From: Periconia sp. R9002
Taxonomy: Eukaryota > Ascomycota > Dothideomycetes > Pleosporales > Periconiaceae
Reading direction: 5' to 3'
NCBI GenBank assembly: GCA_023627715.1
Contig: JAMAHW010000189.1
Coordinates: 1 to 21,264, forward strand
Length of the DNA stretch: 21,264 bases
Shown: piece by piece, positions 9,614-19,506 of the stretch
Layout of the letters: each line of letters begins with the position of its first letter
Position numbering within the stretch: position 1 is the stretch's first letter
Program-made: the position numbers and the translations under genes
Notes under the pieces: model-generated
What the model was told of the DNA's origin: nothing
Databases searched by the model: none
What the model saw: only the letters and a program-made list of their open reading frames with translations

Positions 9614-10785
9614 ATGCATCCAATTCCGAAAGATGGGGTACGTAACAAATTGTCGCCTGATGGAGCCTCTGTACCAGCGATCATCGCACAGTATCTTTCG
9701 GAGAACAGTCAGACTTTTCAAGAGCTTGCCAATCTTCGTGCAAAAGTATGCTAGAAGGGATCACGACATGAAAATTTTAGCTCACATTCTTTTAGGGCTG
9801 GCAGGCTCCTGAGGGTGATCAGTTCTTTCGAGACCGTCGTAACCGAGCCGACAACGCCAGCAGAAGGCAGGCACGCGACTTTTTCAATATGACATGTCAA
9901 ATAGGTGATGAAATGGACAAAGCAACGTCAGTAGTTAGCCTCGCCACCGCTGGTATAGGTCAGTCCACGAAAGTCCTAGATATGGGTATGGCTCCGGGTG
10001 GATTCACTGCGACTGTGCTCCGAAAACATCCCACCGCTATGATACGAGGGATCACCTTATCGCAAGAAATGGGAGGCCTGGAAGTGAGGATACCACATTG
10101 GAGGTCTAACAACAGAGTTAGTATAGAGTTTCTCGATGTCACGATGCTCGCGGATGAGATGGGACGGCCAGCGACCTCGATACCGGACACGCATCCAGAC
10201 ATTGCGAGGTTCTCTTCAGATAGACCATTCCAGAATGAGAGGTTTGATCTCATATTCTGCGGCGCAGCAGTCCAGCGTTCGCATCCTCGCGCGGAGTATC
10301 GTGAATCGCGGGAGCGGCTACGTTTGGTAACAAGCCAGTTAGTTGTCGCGCTACAGCGCCTTCGCGAGGGTGGCTCGCTGGTCTTATTGATGCACAAAGC
10401 CGAAGCATGGGGCACCATCAAGATAATCAGCACGTTCTCAAAGTTTTCAAATGTGCGCCTCTTCAAACCTAGGAAAAAGCATGCCGTCCGTTCCTCTTTC
10501 TACATGGTTGCGACTAAAGTGCACCCCGGCACTGAAGAGGCGCAGTCAGCTATTCGCGAGTGGAAGACCCAATGGGAAAACGCGACATTCCAGTTTGATG
10601 ATACTCTCTCAGACTGTCCCCGTGATTCTAGACGGGCTGTTTGTGATATGTTAACAGAATTTGGATCCCAACTTATCGACCTTGCCACGCCAGTGTGGAA
10701 AATCCAAGCAGACGGTCTGCGGTCAGCCTCATTCCTCAGAGATACCGACGGCCTCGTAGATTCTACCCCAATTGAAACGCGCTGA
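9614..10785 (+). CDS. FtsJ-like (Rossmann-fold) SAM-dependent methyltransferase
   Basis: Two exons, 9614-9745 and 9796-10785, give 373 residues. The intron (50 bases) starts GTATGC and ends TTTTAG; an acceptor 9 bases later also keeps frame. The ATG at 9614 was chosen because family-like sequence begins there (TFQELANLRAK joins GWQAPEGDQFFRDRR). SAM-binding motif I is VLDMGMAPGGFT, about residues 99-110. A FDLIFCGAAVQRSHPR block and an LREGGSLVLLMHKAEAW strand follow, then the FtsJ-like end KPRKKHAVRSSFYMV. FtsJ enzymes 2'-O-methylate RNA using a K-D-K-E tetrad. Here the middle Lys (LLMHK) is visible, but the expected Asp after FDLIFC and the late Glu are not, so activity or chemistry may differ. 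The gene is otherwise uninterrupted, unlike its neighbours. The substrate is unknown. Confidence 0.8.
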
Positions 10786-11034
10786 ACCGTTCCCCTGTAT
10801 GGGAAAATACCTGCATGTTGTAATCATGTAGCTAGAGTGATTAATTATGCTGAGTATGTTCAGCGTTCTAGCATGGATTAAGGTATTATATTACTATCAA
10901 TGCTACCTTATTGTGCCAAATGTGAAAACGACGTGTTTTGGTACCACAGCAACCCAGACTAAGCATCTTTGTTCTTTTTTTTAAGCGTCTAACCAAAGCT
11001 TGCTCCTGTAGTTCCACGCTATAGGGAAAGCTGC
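10786..11034. other. AT-rich spacer between methyltransferase and transposon
   Basis: The segment is AT-rich with a T-run near 10975 and no coding potential. It presumably contains the 3' untranslated region of the methyltransferase and perhaps the outer left edge of the transposon remnant. No matching terminal inverted repeat could be placed here. Confidence 0.4.
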
Positions 11035-11058
11035 GTGCTTCCACGCACGTGTCCTTGC

Positions 11059-11139
11059 ACTCAATGCACGCCGTCAGTCAATGCACGCCACTCAATGCAC
11101 GCCACTCAATGCACGCCACTCAATGCACGCCACTCAATG
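11059..11139 (+). repeat. 14-bp minisatellite, unit ACTCAATGCACGCC
   Basis: Full units start at 11059, 11076 (first three bases AGT), 11090, 11104 and 11118, with a partial unit at 11132-11139. A GTC insertion separates the first two. Because 14 is not a multiple of 3, it reads as mixed MHATQ/CTPLNARHS peptides and is not itself credible protein. It lies just before the transposase remnant. Confidence 0.9.
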
Positions 11140-12993
11140 TTGCACTTCCCACAACTCAACGCCGCGACGATTATAGAAAATGCTCTTGCAGAGCTAGATG
11201 CTGTTCACTCTACCGAAGATTTTTGCTACGCGGAAATGGCCAAGAAAACATGGAGTAGCTCGCTCAACGTTATTGCGCAAGCACCGAGGTGTCAGCGGGT
11301 CGCGTGCGGAGGGAGGTTTGCACGTCGCATTCTTCAATCAGAACTAGAAGGAGAGCTTGTAAAGTACACAGAGGAGTTAACAGAGCGCGAGCCACCATCT
11401 ACAAAAGAAATAGTGCAGAATTACGCGTCTGATACTGCTGGACACCCTCTCTCGGAGAGCTGGGTTACTCGCTTTCTCCACCGACGCCAAGATGAGCTTG
11501 TATCCCAATGGAGCACTTCCATGGATCGCCAACGCCACGCTGCTGACTTTGGTCATAAGTACAAAGTGTACTTTGAACGGCTAGGCAGCAAAATTGACTT
11601 CTACGAAGTGGAGCCTGAGCATACGTGCAATATGGACGAGAAAGGTTTCATGGTTGGAGCCGTCGGCAGACAGAAGAGGATCTTCAGCAAGAGGTAGTTT
11701 AAGGAGAGACATTTTAAGTGAATGCTAGAGGATAACAATCGCGAGTGAATAAGCTTGCTGATGTACGTTTGCGCGGATGGTATAGCTCTTCCCCCAGGCC
11801 TCATATATCCAGCTAACTACAAGAATGTTCAGGATGTCTGGATAGAGGACGTGAAGGTAGGAGAACACATAAACTTCCTTAGTATATCTTGCAGTTAGCT
11901 GGCCGAACGACGGACTCGGCCTTGCCTGGCTCTAGCAGGTGTTTTAGCGCTTCACAGCAGCTAAAGTTCGAAGGTACCGCCTGTTGCTTGTAGACGGCCA
12001 TGGGAACCACCTAACAAGAGTTTCTGGAGCATTTTCACAGGCACAAAATACTATTAGATATCTATCCACCTTACAGCACCCACACGCTGCAGCCGCTCGA
12101 TGTGGTGATGCTCAAGCCTCTCAGTACGACATACGCAAGAAAGCTGGCAACACGCTTTCACAAGCACCAAGCCTTAGTTCCGTAATTAAAGCTGACTTCT
12201 TTAGCCTGTTCTGGAATGCGTGAGCGGGCAGTCTTACTGAGAAGAACATCTTGAGCTCATTCAAGGCAACAGGTGTACACCCCTTCAATCCCGGCGTTAT
12301 ACTCGATCGCTTTACCGATGACGACTCAGACATCTCCAGCAACGCTTCAGAGTAAGCTCCTACATACGGCAACGAGGCATGGCAGAAAGTAAATACAGTC
12401 ATGGAACGCGCGTTGAGTGGTACCACGGAGAAGGACGCATCTATTGTTAGGTAATCACTCCACCACATGGCTATACAGAACACCCTTCTGCAAAGCGAGA
12501 ATGAGGGTCTGTTTGGCGCTCTCACTATTAATGAAAGGAGAGAGACGAAGGGTAAGACTCTAGACCTGCACCAACACTATGAGTACTGGGGACCTGCTAT
12601 GATGTGGACTCCTCGGTCGGTTAGAGAAGCCAAGGTGTGCATGAGGCATGCAAGGGAGGAGAGAGAGGCAGACGAGAAGGAGAAGGCTAACATGAAAGAG
12701 TTTGCTAAGGCTACCAAGCCATACAATGAGAAGATTGCGCAGGAGAAGCGTGGTGCGCGTGCGAGGGAGAAGGAAGAGCGTGACTAGCAGAAGGCTAAGA
12801 AGGCTAAGGAAGTTGCTGAACGTAGGCAGAGAGGGAGCGTCAAAGGCAAGCTCGCGACTCTCAAAAGCCATACATAAGCCCTCTATAGGCAAGTGCAAGG
12901 TTTCACAGAGCGCAGCACCAAGGAAGAAGTAGAAATGTAGTGCTAGGGATGATGTGGGTGGTGCCTCGCGCACAGCGCGTACCCCAACGCCCC
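11140..12993 (+). pseudogene. Fot1/Pogo transposase remnant, many stops and frameshifts
   Basis: Coding begins after the minisatellite: an HTH_psq-like start (IIENALAELDAVHSTEDF), a CENP-B-type HTH (PSTKEIVQNYASD, GHPLSESWVTRFLHRR), then the DDE_1 domain. The catalytic Asp codons are at 11635-11637 (NMDEKG), 11993-11995 (LLLVDGHGNH) and 12099-12101 (THTLQPLDV). The frame is broken by TAG at 11695, TGA at 11719 and 11743, later TAGs near 11880-11960, a frameshift near 12020 and another near 12180. The 3' part keeps DFFSLFWNA and NILSSFKATGVHPFNPGVI, and a charged C-terminal coiled coil (12600-12850). Several stops fit CAG-to-TAG or TGG-to-TGA changes expected from RIP. It cannot encode active transposase. 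Confidence 0.82.
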
Positions 12994-13019
12994 ATAACGT
13001 GTCCAACCGGCCCGCGCAC
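12993..13019 (+). repeat. Left terminal inverted repeat of the right transposon
   Basis: The 27 bases match the reverse complement of 15064-15090 at 24 positions. The three differences are all C/T transitions. It reads inward toward the right element, not the left one, which is why it is assigned to the right element. Confidence 0.8.
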
Positions 13020-15086
13020 CAACATCACCATCTACTTATACATAAGGTTATAGAGCCACACCAAAACGTCGCATATACAAAAGAATTCAGTGTATTACTA
13101 AATAGGCTCTTTCGAATATTTTGTACGATCTGAATTTTAATGGAACTCTAATTGTGCGGCCGCTAGCTGAGGTGCGGGCTGGTGTAGGTGACGGAGCTGC
13201 CGTACGCCCACACCAACAACCATTTTTTGACGTTTATTAGGCTTAAGTGGTGCTTTTGAAGCTTTCTGCTTGCCTTTTTGGGAAGTTTGGAGAGTTTTCT
13301 TACGATTTTCCGCCTCTCTCTCTGCCTTTTTTTTTGGGCTGCTTTTAGCGCATTCTCAGCGTTCTCCTTCTCCTTCACCTTCCTCTTTCTTTCCCGCTCA
13401 ATACGCTTCTCCTCTTGGACTTTCTCATTGATGGCTTTCTTAGTCTGGTTTAGCTCCTTCACAGTCTTCTTTCTTGCCTCTTCGTCTATCTTTTCCTGGT
13501 CTTTTCGATGTCGTTCAACCCGAGCTTCCTCTACCTTACGAGGGGAGTAGAAGACAGTATCAGTAGGCCGCTTTTCCTTCCCTGGGAAAGGCAGGCGTCG
13601 GCCATGCTTTGTACGCTTATTTTGGGTGTCAAGTGATGTAAATAGCCCCTCATTTTCATGTCGTAGAAGCTTATTCTGGGTAGTAGCCCGGTGGACTGCG
13701 GCCTCTAGGGGTTAGATCGCCTCCTGAGTGCCCTCTTTCACTGCCTGCTTTAGCAATCGTTGTACGCGCTTCCAGTGGGCAGGAGAGAGATGAGATGAAG
13801 GCATCTTATCAGTCTGTTCAGGTGGTGTTGTATAGTCAAACTTCTTAATGACGGGTGAACGATCCATAGGCCACACCCCTGTAGCTTCAAAAGCTGACTC
13901 AATATTCTTGGCAGTGAAGGAGGAAGTGTACGCTGAGGTGAACATGCCATAGAAATCAGCTTTCTTGACTGGGAGTAGCTCCTGAGACTGCTGTGTATGT
14001 GGGCCAAACCTGACGAGTAGTACGTCTGGAGTGGCCCAAATACACCCACATCTAATGGCTGAAGCGTATGGGTTGAGTGTGAAGAAAATACCATTACCAG
14101 TATACGATTCTTAGTAGCATAGGCTAGGTATTCCATGGTCAAGTGACTGCCATGACCATCACAGAGGAGTAGACGCCAAGACCGACGAGCCTTTTTCTTA
14201 GTGAATTGATCGAAACGTTTCAATCATGTGAGGCCAAGCTTATCGTTGGTCCAGCCAGTTGGAGTTGAGCTGACGTTAATCTGGTCTTCATCAGGGGGGA
14301 TATCCTCTACCCAGGAGTCCCAAATGTCATATCCTTCACTGGGAAAGATGATCGATGTCGGAAGTGCCGTCCCATCTGCGCAGATCGTGGGTATGATAGT
14401 TACCCACTCTCTTTTGCCGTCTTGGATAGGTGCTCTTGCTCCATCTTTCACCCAGACCACCTTACTGAACACTCTCTTTGACTTAACTTCTACCCCTATC
14501 ATGAACCCCTTTTCATCCATATTAAACGTCAACCGACGCTGTATCTTATACTACTTCATTTTCTGATGCAGAATAGTAAAGTATGAGTTGTATTTCTCGA
14601 TAGAATCAGCCTGTTGGCGTACCCGATCCATGCTGGGCGTCCAACGTACAATGAGGTGGTCGTGGTTGCGGTGAAGGAAGCGCTCAACCCAGCTCATATG
14701 GACAGCTCTTCCAGCCACCTCTGACCCAAAGTTTTGAATCATCTCTCTCGTGGGTGATAGTCCGTTTTTGTGCAAGTCGATTATGTATTGTACAGGCTCC
14801 AGCGCTTGTTGTGGAAGTATAACTTGCCTCTCTCCATCACTAGTCGCTTTAGACCGTGAGACGCCCCTCTATCTTCGGGACACTGCGCTTCGGCTACAAC
14901 CATAGTTTAGAGCAACCTCCTGGTACATAGATTTATCTACTTGATCGCGCGATTTCGGATCCTCAATCGTCTTGTCGATAGCGTTCATATTGAGAGAGTT
15001 ATGGTGCGGTGAAGTTTGTGGGTGGTCTGGTGTTTTGGTGGGGTACGTGCGCGGCCCGAAAGCGTGCGCGGACCGGTTGGGCACGT
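12997..15086 (-). mobile_element. Fot1/Pogo-type DNA transposon with terminal inverted repeats (right copy)
   Basis: The element is about 2.09 kb, a usual size for the group, with its transposase on the minus strand. The ends are near-matching inverted repeats: the left reads ACGTGTCCAACCGGCCCGCG on the plus strand from 12998, the right matches it on the minus strand. A TA at 12995-12996 flanks the left end; the equivalent on the right is TG, one transition away from TA, the dinucleotide these elements duplicate. Its position puts it against the tail of the left element and 82 bases before the transcription factor start. Confidence 0.8.
13100..14988 (-). pseudogene. Fot1/Pogo transposase with intact DD35D triad but nonsense codons
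   Basis: The minus-strand start MNAIDKTIEDPKSRDQ (ATG at 14988) opens an HTH_psq domain (QEVALNYGCSRSAVSRR), followed by a CENP-B HTH (LSPTREMIQNFGSEVAGR) and the DDE_1 domain. Catalytic Asp codons are at 14517-14515 (NMDEKG), 14160-14158 (LLLCDGHGSH) and 14052-14050 (THTLQPLDV), with 35 residues between the last two. In-frame stops are at 14871-14869, 14553-14551, 14226-14224 (replacing a family Trp) and 13714-13712. One frameshift near 14000-14020 and one near 13220 are needed. The C-terminus is a Lys/Glu coiled coil (13530-13240) ending in a family-like GRTIRVPLKFR near 13120. All four stops fit single transitions from Gln or Trp codons, as RIP would produce. Confidence 0.85.
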
Positions 15087-15090
15087 TGTG
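15064..15090 (-). repeat. Right terminal inverted repeat of the right transposon
   Basis: This is the partner of 12993-13019. Just inside it, the octamer GTGCGCGG at 15064 recurs directly at 15047, a subterminal repeat of the kind that can bind transposase. Confidence 0.8.
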
Positions 15091-15167
15091 AGCCGCAATT
15101 TCTCCAACCTCGTCAGCTTACGGTTCCGTAAATGGCCTTTGATCGGAAGCGAAGTCTCTTCTAGCCC

Positions 15168-17639
15168 ATGGCGAATCTACCAGCAGTGATCCAGTACTCT
15201 TCAGCAACCATGGGAGACGCAAACCCTCCAACACGCACACTCTCCTCGGCGCTAGCCAAGCCGGCGCGGAGGAAGGTCCGCAAAGGCACGCAAAGCTGCT
15301 GGGAGTGCAAGCGGCGGAAGATCAGGTGTACATTTTCATCCCAGGAAGTCACTTGCGATGGCTGCAAATGCCGTCGAACCACGTGCGTAGGCCAGGAGTT
15401 CCCGGACGCGGGTGCGGGAAACACGAGGGAAAGGCTGAGTCGAGTCGAAGCACTAGTCGAGCAGTTAGTGAGGAGTGCCGAAGTCAGAGGCGTCCATAAT
15501 GGTCACGCTGGTACATCACCATCATGATGGAGGCTCGGATCTTCACCTTGCTCCGGTCCTCGTCTCATCAGCGAGTCTCTCCCCAAGAACTTCTCAATCC
15601 CAGCCCCCTCCCACTTTACAACACTGGCTTCACTAAGCGAACTCAACCATGAACGAGAAGTATGTGTTGAACGTTCCAGTGCTTTCGCTGTGCGTTTCTA
15701 ATGTGCCCTGATTCAGCCTCCATCCAGTTTGACCCTTTCGCCTGTCGTCACCACCACGGTACAAAACAAACAGCAATCCAGCCGGGATGAGGAGATATGC
15801 CACGCACTTCTGGCGGCATGGCCCAATGATCACAGCATTGAAAAAATTCTGAGCATTCCCGTCGAGATGTCGTGGTGCCTGCATGGGCTAATATGCTTGC
15901 TACCTTCCAGTAACCAAAGCTCGAAAGCGCCATCTCCACGGGACTTGCTGCAGCCACCATCGAAAGGAATGCACCCTGTAATTGTCGCGCGGAAGTTACT
16001 GATTCTTGCCTCCTATCTACAGGCACTTCCGCCCGGCGGTTTGCAGAATTCCGGGCATTTAGGCGTCAGCTGCCATGATATCATGTCATGCGCGGTGGAA
16101 ACCGCCCAAAGCTTGGTCAATTGCAACGACAGACTCATCGACTCAATCGAAGGCATAGAGTGCATCGCAATCGAGAGCATGTACCAGAACAACGCGGGGA
16201 ACCTCCGCCGCTCGTGGCTCACCATGCGCCGGGCGATGCTTATCGCACAGACAATGGACCTACATCGCAGGACGAATCAGCCCCTAACGAGGACTCTGGA
16301 ATGTCAGGCATGCGTTAAGCCGGAACACGTATGGTTTCGCCTTGTTCACCTCGACCGTTATCTTTCGCTGACTCTCGGGCTGCCGCCCGGGACGCTGGAG
16401 AATAGCTTTGCCACTACGGAAGCGCTAGAGACCTGCACGGCAACCGAGCGTCTTCAGCGTATCCACTGCGTTGTGGCTGGTCGCATCCTTCAGCGCCATG
16501 AAATGGATACCAACGATATCACGGTGACGCAGGAGATTGACCAACTGCTATGGAAAGCCTCGAAGTATGTGCCACCCCAGTGGTGGCTTACGCCTAACAT
16601 CATATCCTGCGCAAACGACCAAACGAAGGTTTATCAGGACATCACTCGCATGATGGACCAACTTCCGCACTATCACCTAATTACGAGACTGCAATTACCG
16701 TACCTTCTGCGGTCATCGGCCGACCATAGGTACCAATACAGTACCACCACAGCTGTCAATGCTAGTCGTGAGGTACTAGGGCGCTTCATGGCCTTATGCA
16801 GCTCCAATTTGATCGGGCCTTATTCTTGCAGTATCCACTTCCTTGCGTTAATTTCTAGTGTAGCCATGTGTCTCGCCTATATCGACCTCCATTGTCAAGA
16901 TCGTACCTCCACCAGCGACGGTATTGAAGGTATCTCTTTCAACCTCCTCGCTCATCAGCGGGCTAGTGACCGCGGTATGGTGGAAAGTGCGCTCGAGGGT
17001 GTAGAAAAAATGACCCGTGACAGCGCAGATTTGATTGCCTCTAAGATTGCCCTCATCATCCATCGTCTACTTGCCATAGAGGCCGATGCAGCGGACGGCA
17101 ACAACTACAATATCAACTTCACTCCAGGCGACAAGGACGGGCCAAAATTATTCACCAGGATAAGCAATGACGGTAATGTTCTGCATATCTACATTCCGTC
17201 TCTCGGAACAATTACAATCCATCCCAGCGGTGTCCCAAGGCTTGTTTTGCCTCTTTCTCCGCTACTAGAGCAAGAAGTCTCTGCCATATCTGTATCAGAG
17301 GAATATGGTACTGACCATTTGGTCACACTGAGCACCTCTTCGGCTCCTGAGTTGGACTGTAACGTCGGAGAGTCATCCGGTATGTTAGATTTCCCCATGG
17401 CGTACGGAATTGGCGACCAGCCTATCGACCTCGAATGGCAGCCGGAATTGGTGCAGTTTGGCTCGCCTGTAGCGGAAATACAAGATCAATATATTTCTAG
17501 CATTCATGGTGACATTGTTCAAGCCGCCCGACATATGAGCTTGAGACTGGAGATGAGCACAGAACACATGACTTTGGATGGTGCAAATATGTCTCTTTTT
17601 GATCCTTTTGTACAAAAGTCACGGCCGGATGCAGTATAG
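15168..17639 (+). CDS. Zn(II)2Cys6 fungal transcription factor
   Basis: A nuclear DNA-binding regulator of about 773 residues if spliced as inferred. The zinc cluster is at residues 44-73, CWECKRRKIRCTF then CDGCKCRRTTC, with spacing C-X2-C-X6-C-X8-C-X2-C-X6-C. A short linker with coiled-coil potential (RLSRVEALVEQLV) follows. The fungal-specific middle homology region shows as HPVIVARKLLILASYLQALP, NLRRSWLTMRRAMLIAQTMD and VWFRLVHLDRYLSLTLGLP. A firm intron is 15660-15716 (GTATGT, CTAAT, TTCAG, phase 0). An in-frame TGA at 15525-15527 lies between 15168 and that intron; an intron 15511-15603 (GTACAT to CCCAG, 93 bases) would remove it and keep frame, but its branch site is weak. If that intron is not real, the gene is broken. 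An ATG 42 bases downstream of the first also precedes the finger. Target genes are unknown. Confidence 0.85.
15511..15603 (+). other. Tentative intron hiding an in-frame TGA
   Basis: The segment begins GTACAT and ends CAATCCCAG, is 93 bases (a multiple of three) and contains the TGA at 15525-15527. The reading frame is the same on both sides, leading from the zinc-cluster exon into PSHFTTLASLSELNHERE. An alternative acceptor at 15571 shifts frame and soon meets a stop. The alternative view is that the TGA is a true nonsense mutation. Confidence 0.4.
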
Positions 17640-18447
17640 ATGCCGTATCACCTCTTGTATAATAGGAGACGACTTGTGTAGGCCACTGCATCAGGGATAT
17701 AGTGACGATTGAAAAGAAAATGGGGATGTCAAAAATGAGGCAGTTTAGTCGGTCCAGTGGACAGCATGGGTGGGCTGAAATCAACATTGGGGTGGAGGAT
17801 GCACAGAACCCACTCAGACGGGATAACGTGATATTTGGAGATAAAGAAATTATCATGCCACTGTTTAGAGGATGGCACACGTCCATAGCGCCCCCTCATT
17901 ATAGAAAAATCAGGCATAGAGGGAGAGACTGCGTACAAAACATATGCTCGCAATAGTGTAAAGATAGCTAAAAGTGAAAGCATCATGCATGGTATTTAGG
18001 GACCAGTCTATTGTTCGGGGTACATTCCGCATATAGTAGCAAACAAGTGCTCTGTAGGCCTCTCTGCGGCATGGTGACTCCAAGAATCTTCCCCTATAAA
18101 TTTCCACAGGCCAATGGAAAAAGAGATCATGTGATATCCTGGCTCAAGGGTGCCGAACATTATGCTTCCCTCTCTATTATAGAATCTTACTGTAAAGGCT
18201 GGCAAACCCTAGCACTCGTTTTGGAGCTGAGCGCCAAAGCATCCACCTACTTGTCAGATTTAAGCCTTCTCAGGTCAAAATGGGAGGATGTGAAAAATTG
18301 TGTTCCTTTCTGTGCTATATGAGGAGCCTATATATATCTGGTCCGTCTGGGTAGAACCTCGGATGGCTTTGCCTGATACATTCCCTAGTTCCAGCCGTGT
18401 ACCTCTTTAGACTCTTACAACTGCCCCGACGACAGCTTTTCCAATTC
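17640..18447. other. No convincing gene
   Basis: Overlapping open frames of 60-100 codons exist on both strands (for example plus 17702-17956 and 18011-18322, minus 17986-17729 with a hydrophobic start), but codon use and composition look random and no splice pattern joins them. The segment presumably contains the 3' end of the transcription factor transcript. Confidence 0.4.
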
Positions 18448-18954
18448 CTATTTCAAGTACGGCATCATCTGGGACCTCTGCTGCCATCTCACGTTGTTCT
18501 GGGTGAGGCTGGTGGGGAGGTCCTGTAGCAGGCCGACCACTTGTTGGAGCTCCGATGGATCCCCTCGGGGCGCGGCGTCCGGCGTCCGCTGTCTTTTCTT
18601 TGGCTCTCTGCTGGTTGAGTCAGTCGGGTGTGCAAGCCATGCGAATGGTGTAGGGCCTGGGTATCTTGCGGACTGAGGCTTGACGCTGCCTTTTGCTTGC
18701 GCATCCTCGGGCGAAAAGAACGGCAGGCTTTGCCACCCGAAATCGTCAGCATTGGGCAGATTCGTCGCCGAATGGGAGCCGTTGAAGGGGTCTTCCACGT
18801 GAGCGGTGAAAGGCTGGAAGTTGGACATGCTTTGAGAGGGAGGATGATCGTTCAACAATGTGTATCCATCGAGCTCTCGCAGGAGATGAGCTGCGAGAAC
18901 AAGCCATTTATTGACACTAATCCGGCACAGCGCCGAGAGGAAGTGACTCGCCAT
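18448..18954 (-). CDS. Small hypothetical protein with a nuclear-localisation-like patch
   Basis: An uninterrupted 168-codon frame starts with ATG at 18954 and ends with TAG. Codons from about 18830 onward favour G or C at the third position, as in real genes here. The sequence is rich in Pro, Ser and Gln and has a basic patch, SREPKKRQRTPDAAPRGD, that could import it into the nucleus. A second ATG (MSNFQPFTAHVEDPF) some 43 codons in may be the true start, since the first part is less coding-like. No DNA-binding domain is present. It could be a small nuclear factor, a fragment of a regulator, or an open frame without a product. Confidence 0.45.
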   Translation of the reverse strand: MASHFLSALCRISVNKWLVLAAHLLRELDGYTLLNDHPPSQSMSNFQPFTAHVEDPFNGSHSATNLPNADDFGWQSLPFFSPEDAQAKGSVKPQSARYPGPTPFAWLAHPTDSTSREPKKRQRTPDAAPRGDPSELQQVVGLLQDLPTSLTQNNVRWQQRSQMMPYLK

Positions 18955-19229
18955 GCTTCACAAACTGCAGCTCCGTTGCATCAGCATACCGGCCTCAGCA
19001 ATGACCTACTCGGTAGATGCTGCTTAGAGGCCAAAGACGCGTCTGTCGGCCGATGCATCTTACGAAATAGCAAACATGTCCACAAGTAATGCAAACCTTG
19101 GGTATGCAAAGGACAGATAACAGATGGCAATACCAAGCCATCGCGAGAAGTGTCTGTAAACCGAATGTATCGAGCGTCATTGAGCGGGAGGCCGCACCGG
19201 GTCTGGCCACCTCGAAAATATGACGATAG
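18955..19229. other. Spacer before the repeat region
   Basis: No coding potential beyond short open frames. The sequence gradually gives way to the 23-bp-period repeat, whose outermost recognisable units are near 19230. Confidence 0.4.
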
Positions 19230-19483
19230 GTGTAGCGAATGGGCCGATAGGGCACAGATGAGGATTGCTAGAGTATAGAGAGTTGCTCGCCATTATATGG
19301 TGAGCCACTCCTCTTGGATATAGTGGGCCACTTTGGCATGGACAGTGAGTCACTCCACTAAAACAAGGAAGGTCGTTGGGTACTGTCATGATGATCCGAT
19401 CGATTGAGGCACGATGAGCCACTGGGCTATTGTACGACAACTCCATCGGCTGTGGTATAACGAGTCACTCGTCCTGTCCCGAC
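19230..19483 (-). repeat. Degenerate 23-bp tandem array, minus orientation
   Basis: About eleven units of 22-23 bases can be laid out. On the plus strand they show as TGAGYCACT cores at 19301, 19324 (TGGGCCACT), 19346, 19415 and 19461 (CGAGTCACT), with spacings of 23, 22, 69 (3x23) and 46 (2x23). Read on the minus strand they share the pattern GAGTGRCTCAYCRTRCC with the array at 19507-19690. Units are much diverged from each other, so the array is old. No protein is encoded. Confidence 0.75.
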
Positions 19484-19506
19484 CCGTACGCCTGCGATTT
19501 TTCGAT

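Larger units (their letters stand above)
11040..12996 (+). mobile_element. Decayed Fot1/Pogo-type DNA transposon (left copy)
   Basis: A Tc1-mariner superfamily element recognised from its transposase remains on the plus strand. Limits are approximate. The left side starts near the 14-bp minisatellite at 11059; the right side runs into the terminal repeat of the second element at 12997. No own terminal inverted repeat pair was found. The two elements are convergent and, from their proteins, belong to related but distinct lineages. Confidence 0.7.

Noticed and set aside
11059..11139. CRISPR-like array
   Set aside because: The 14-bp units are directly adjacent with no unique spacers, and the context is eukaryotic. 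It is a minisatellite.
11035..11160. N-terminal extension of the transposase through the minisatellite
   Set aside because: It starts with GTG, and the repeat reads open in more than one frame purely because of its composition.
12993..13019. 3' terminal repeat of the left transposon
   Set aside because: Its match at 15064-15090 is inverted around the right element, so it belongs to the right element.
17729..17986. Small secreted protein on the minus strand
   Set aside because: A hydrophobic start is present, but the remainder is low in coding character and opposed by equally long frames on the other strand.
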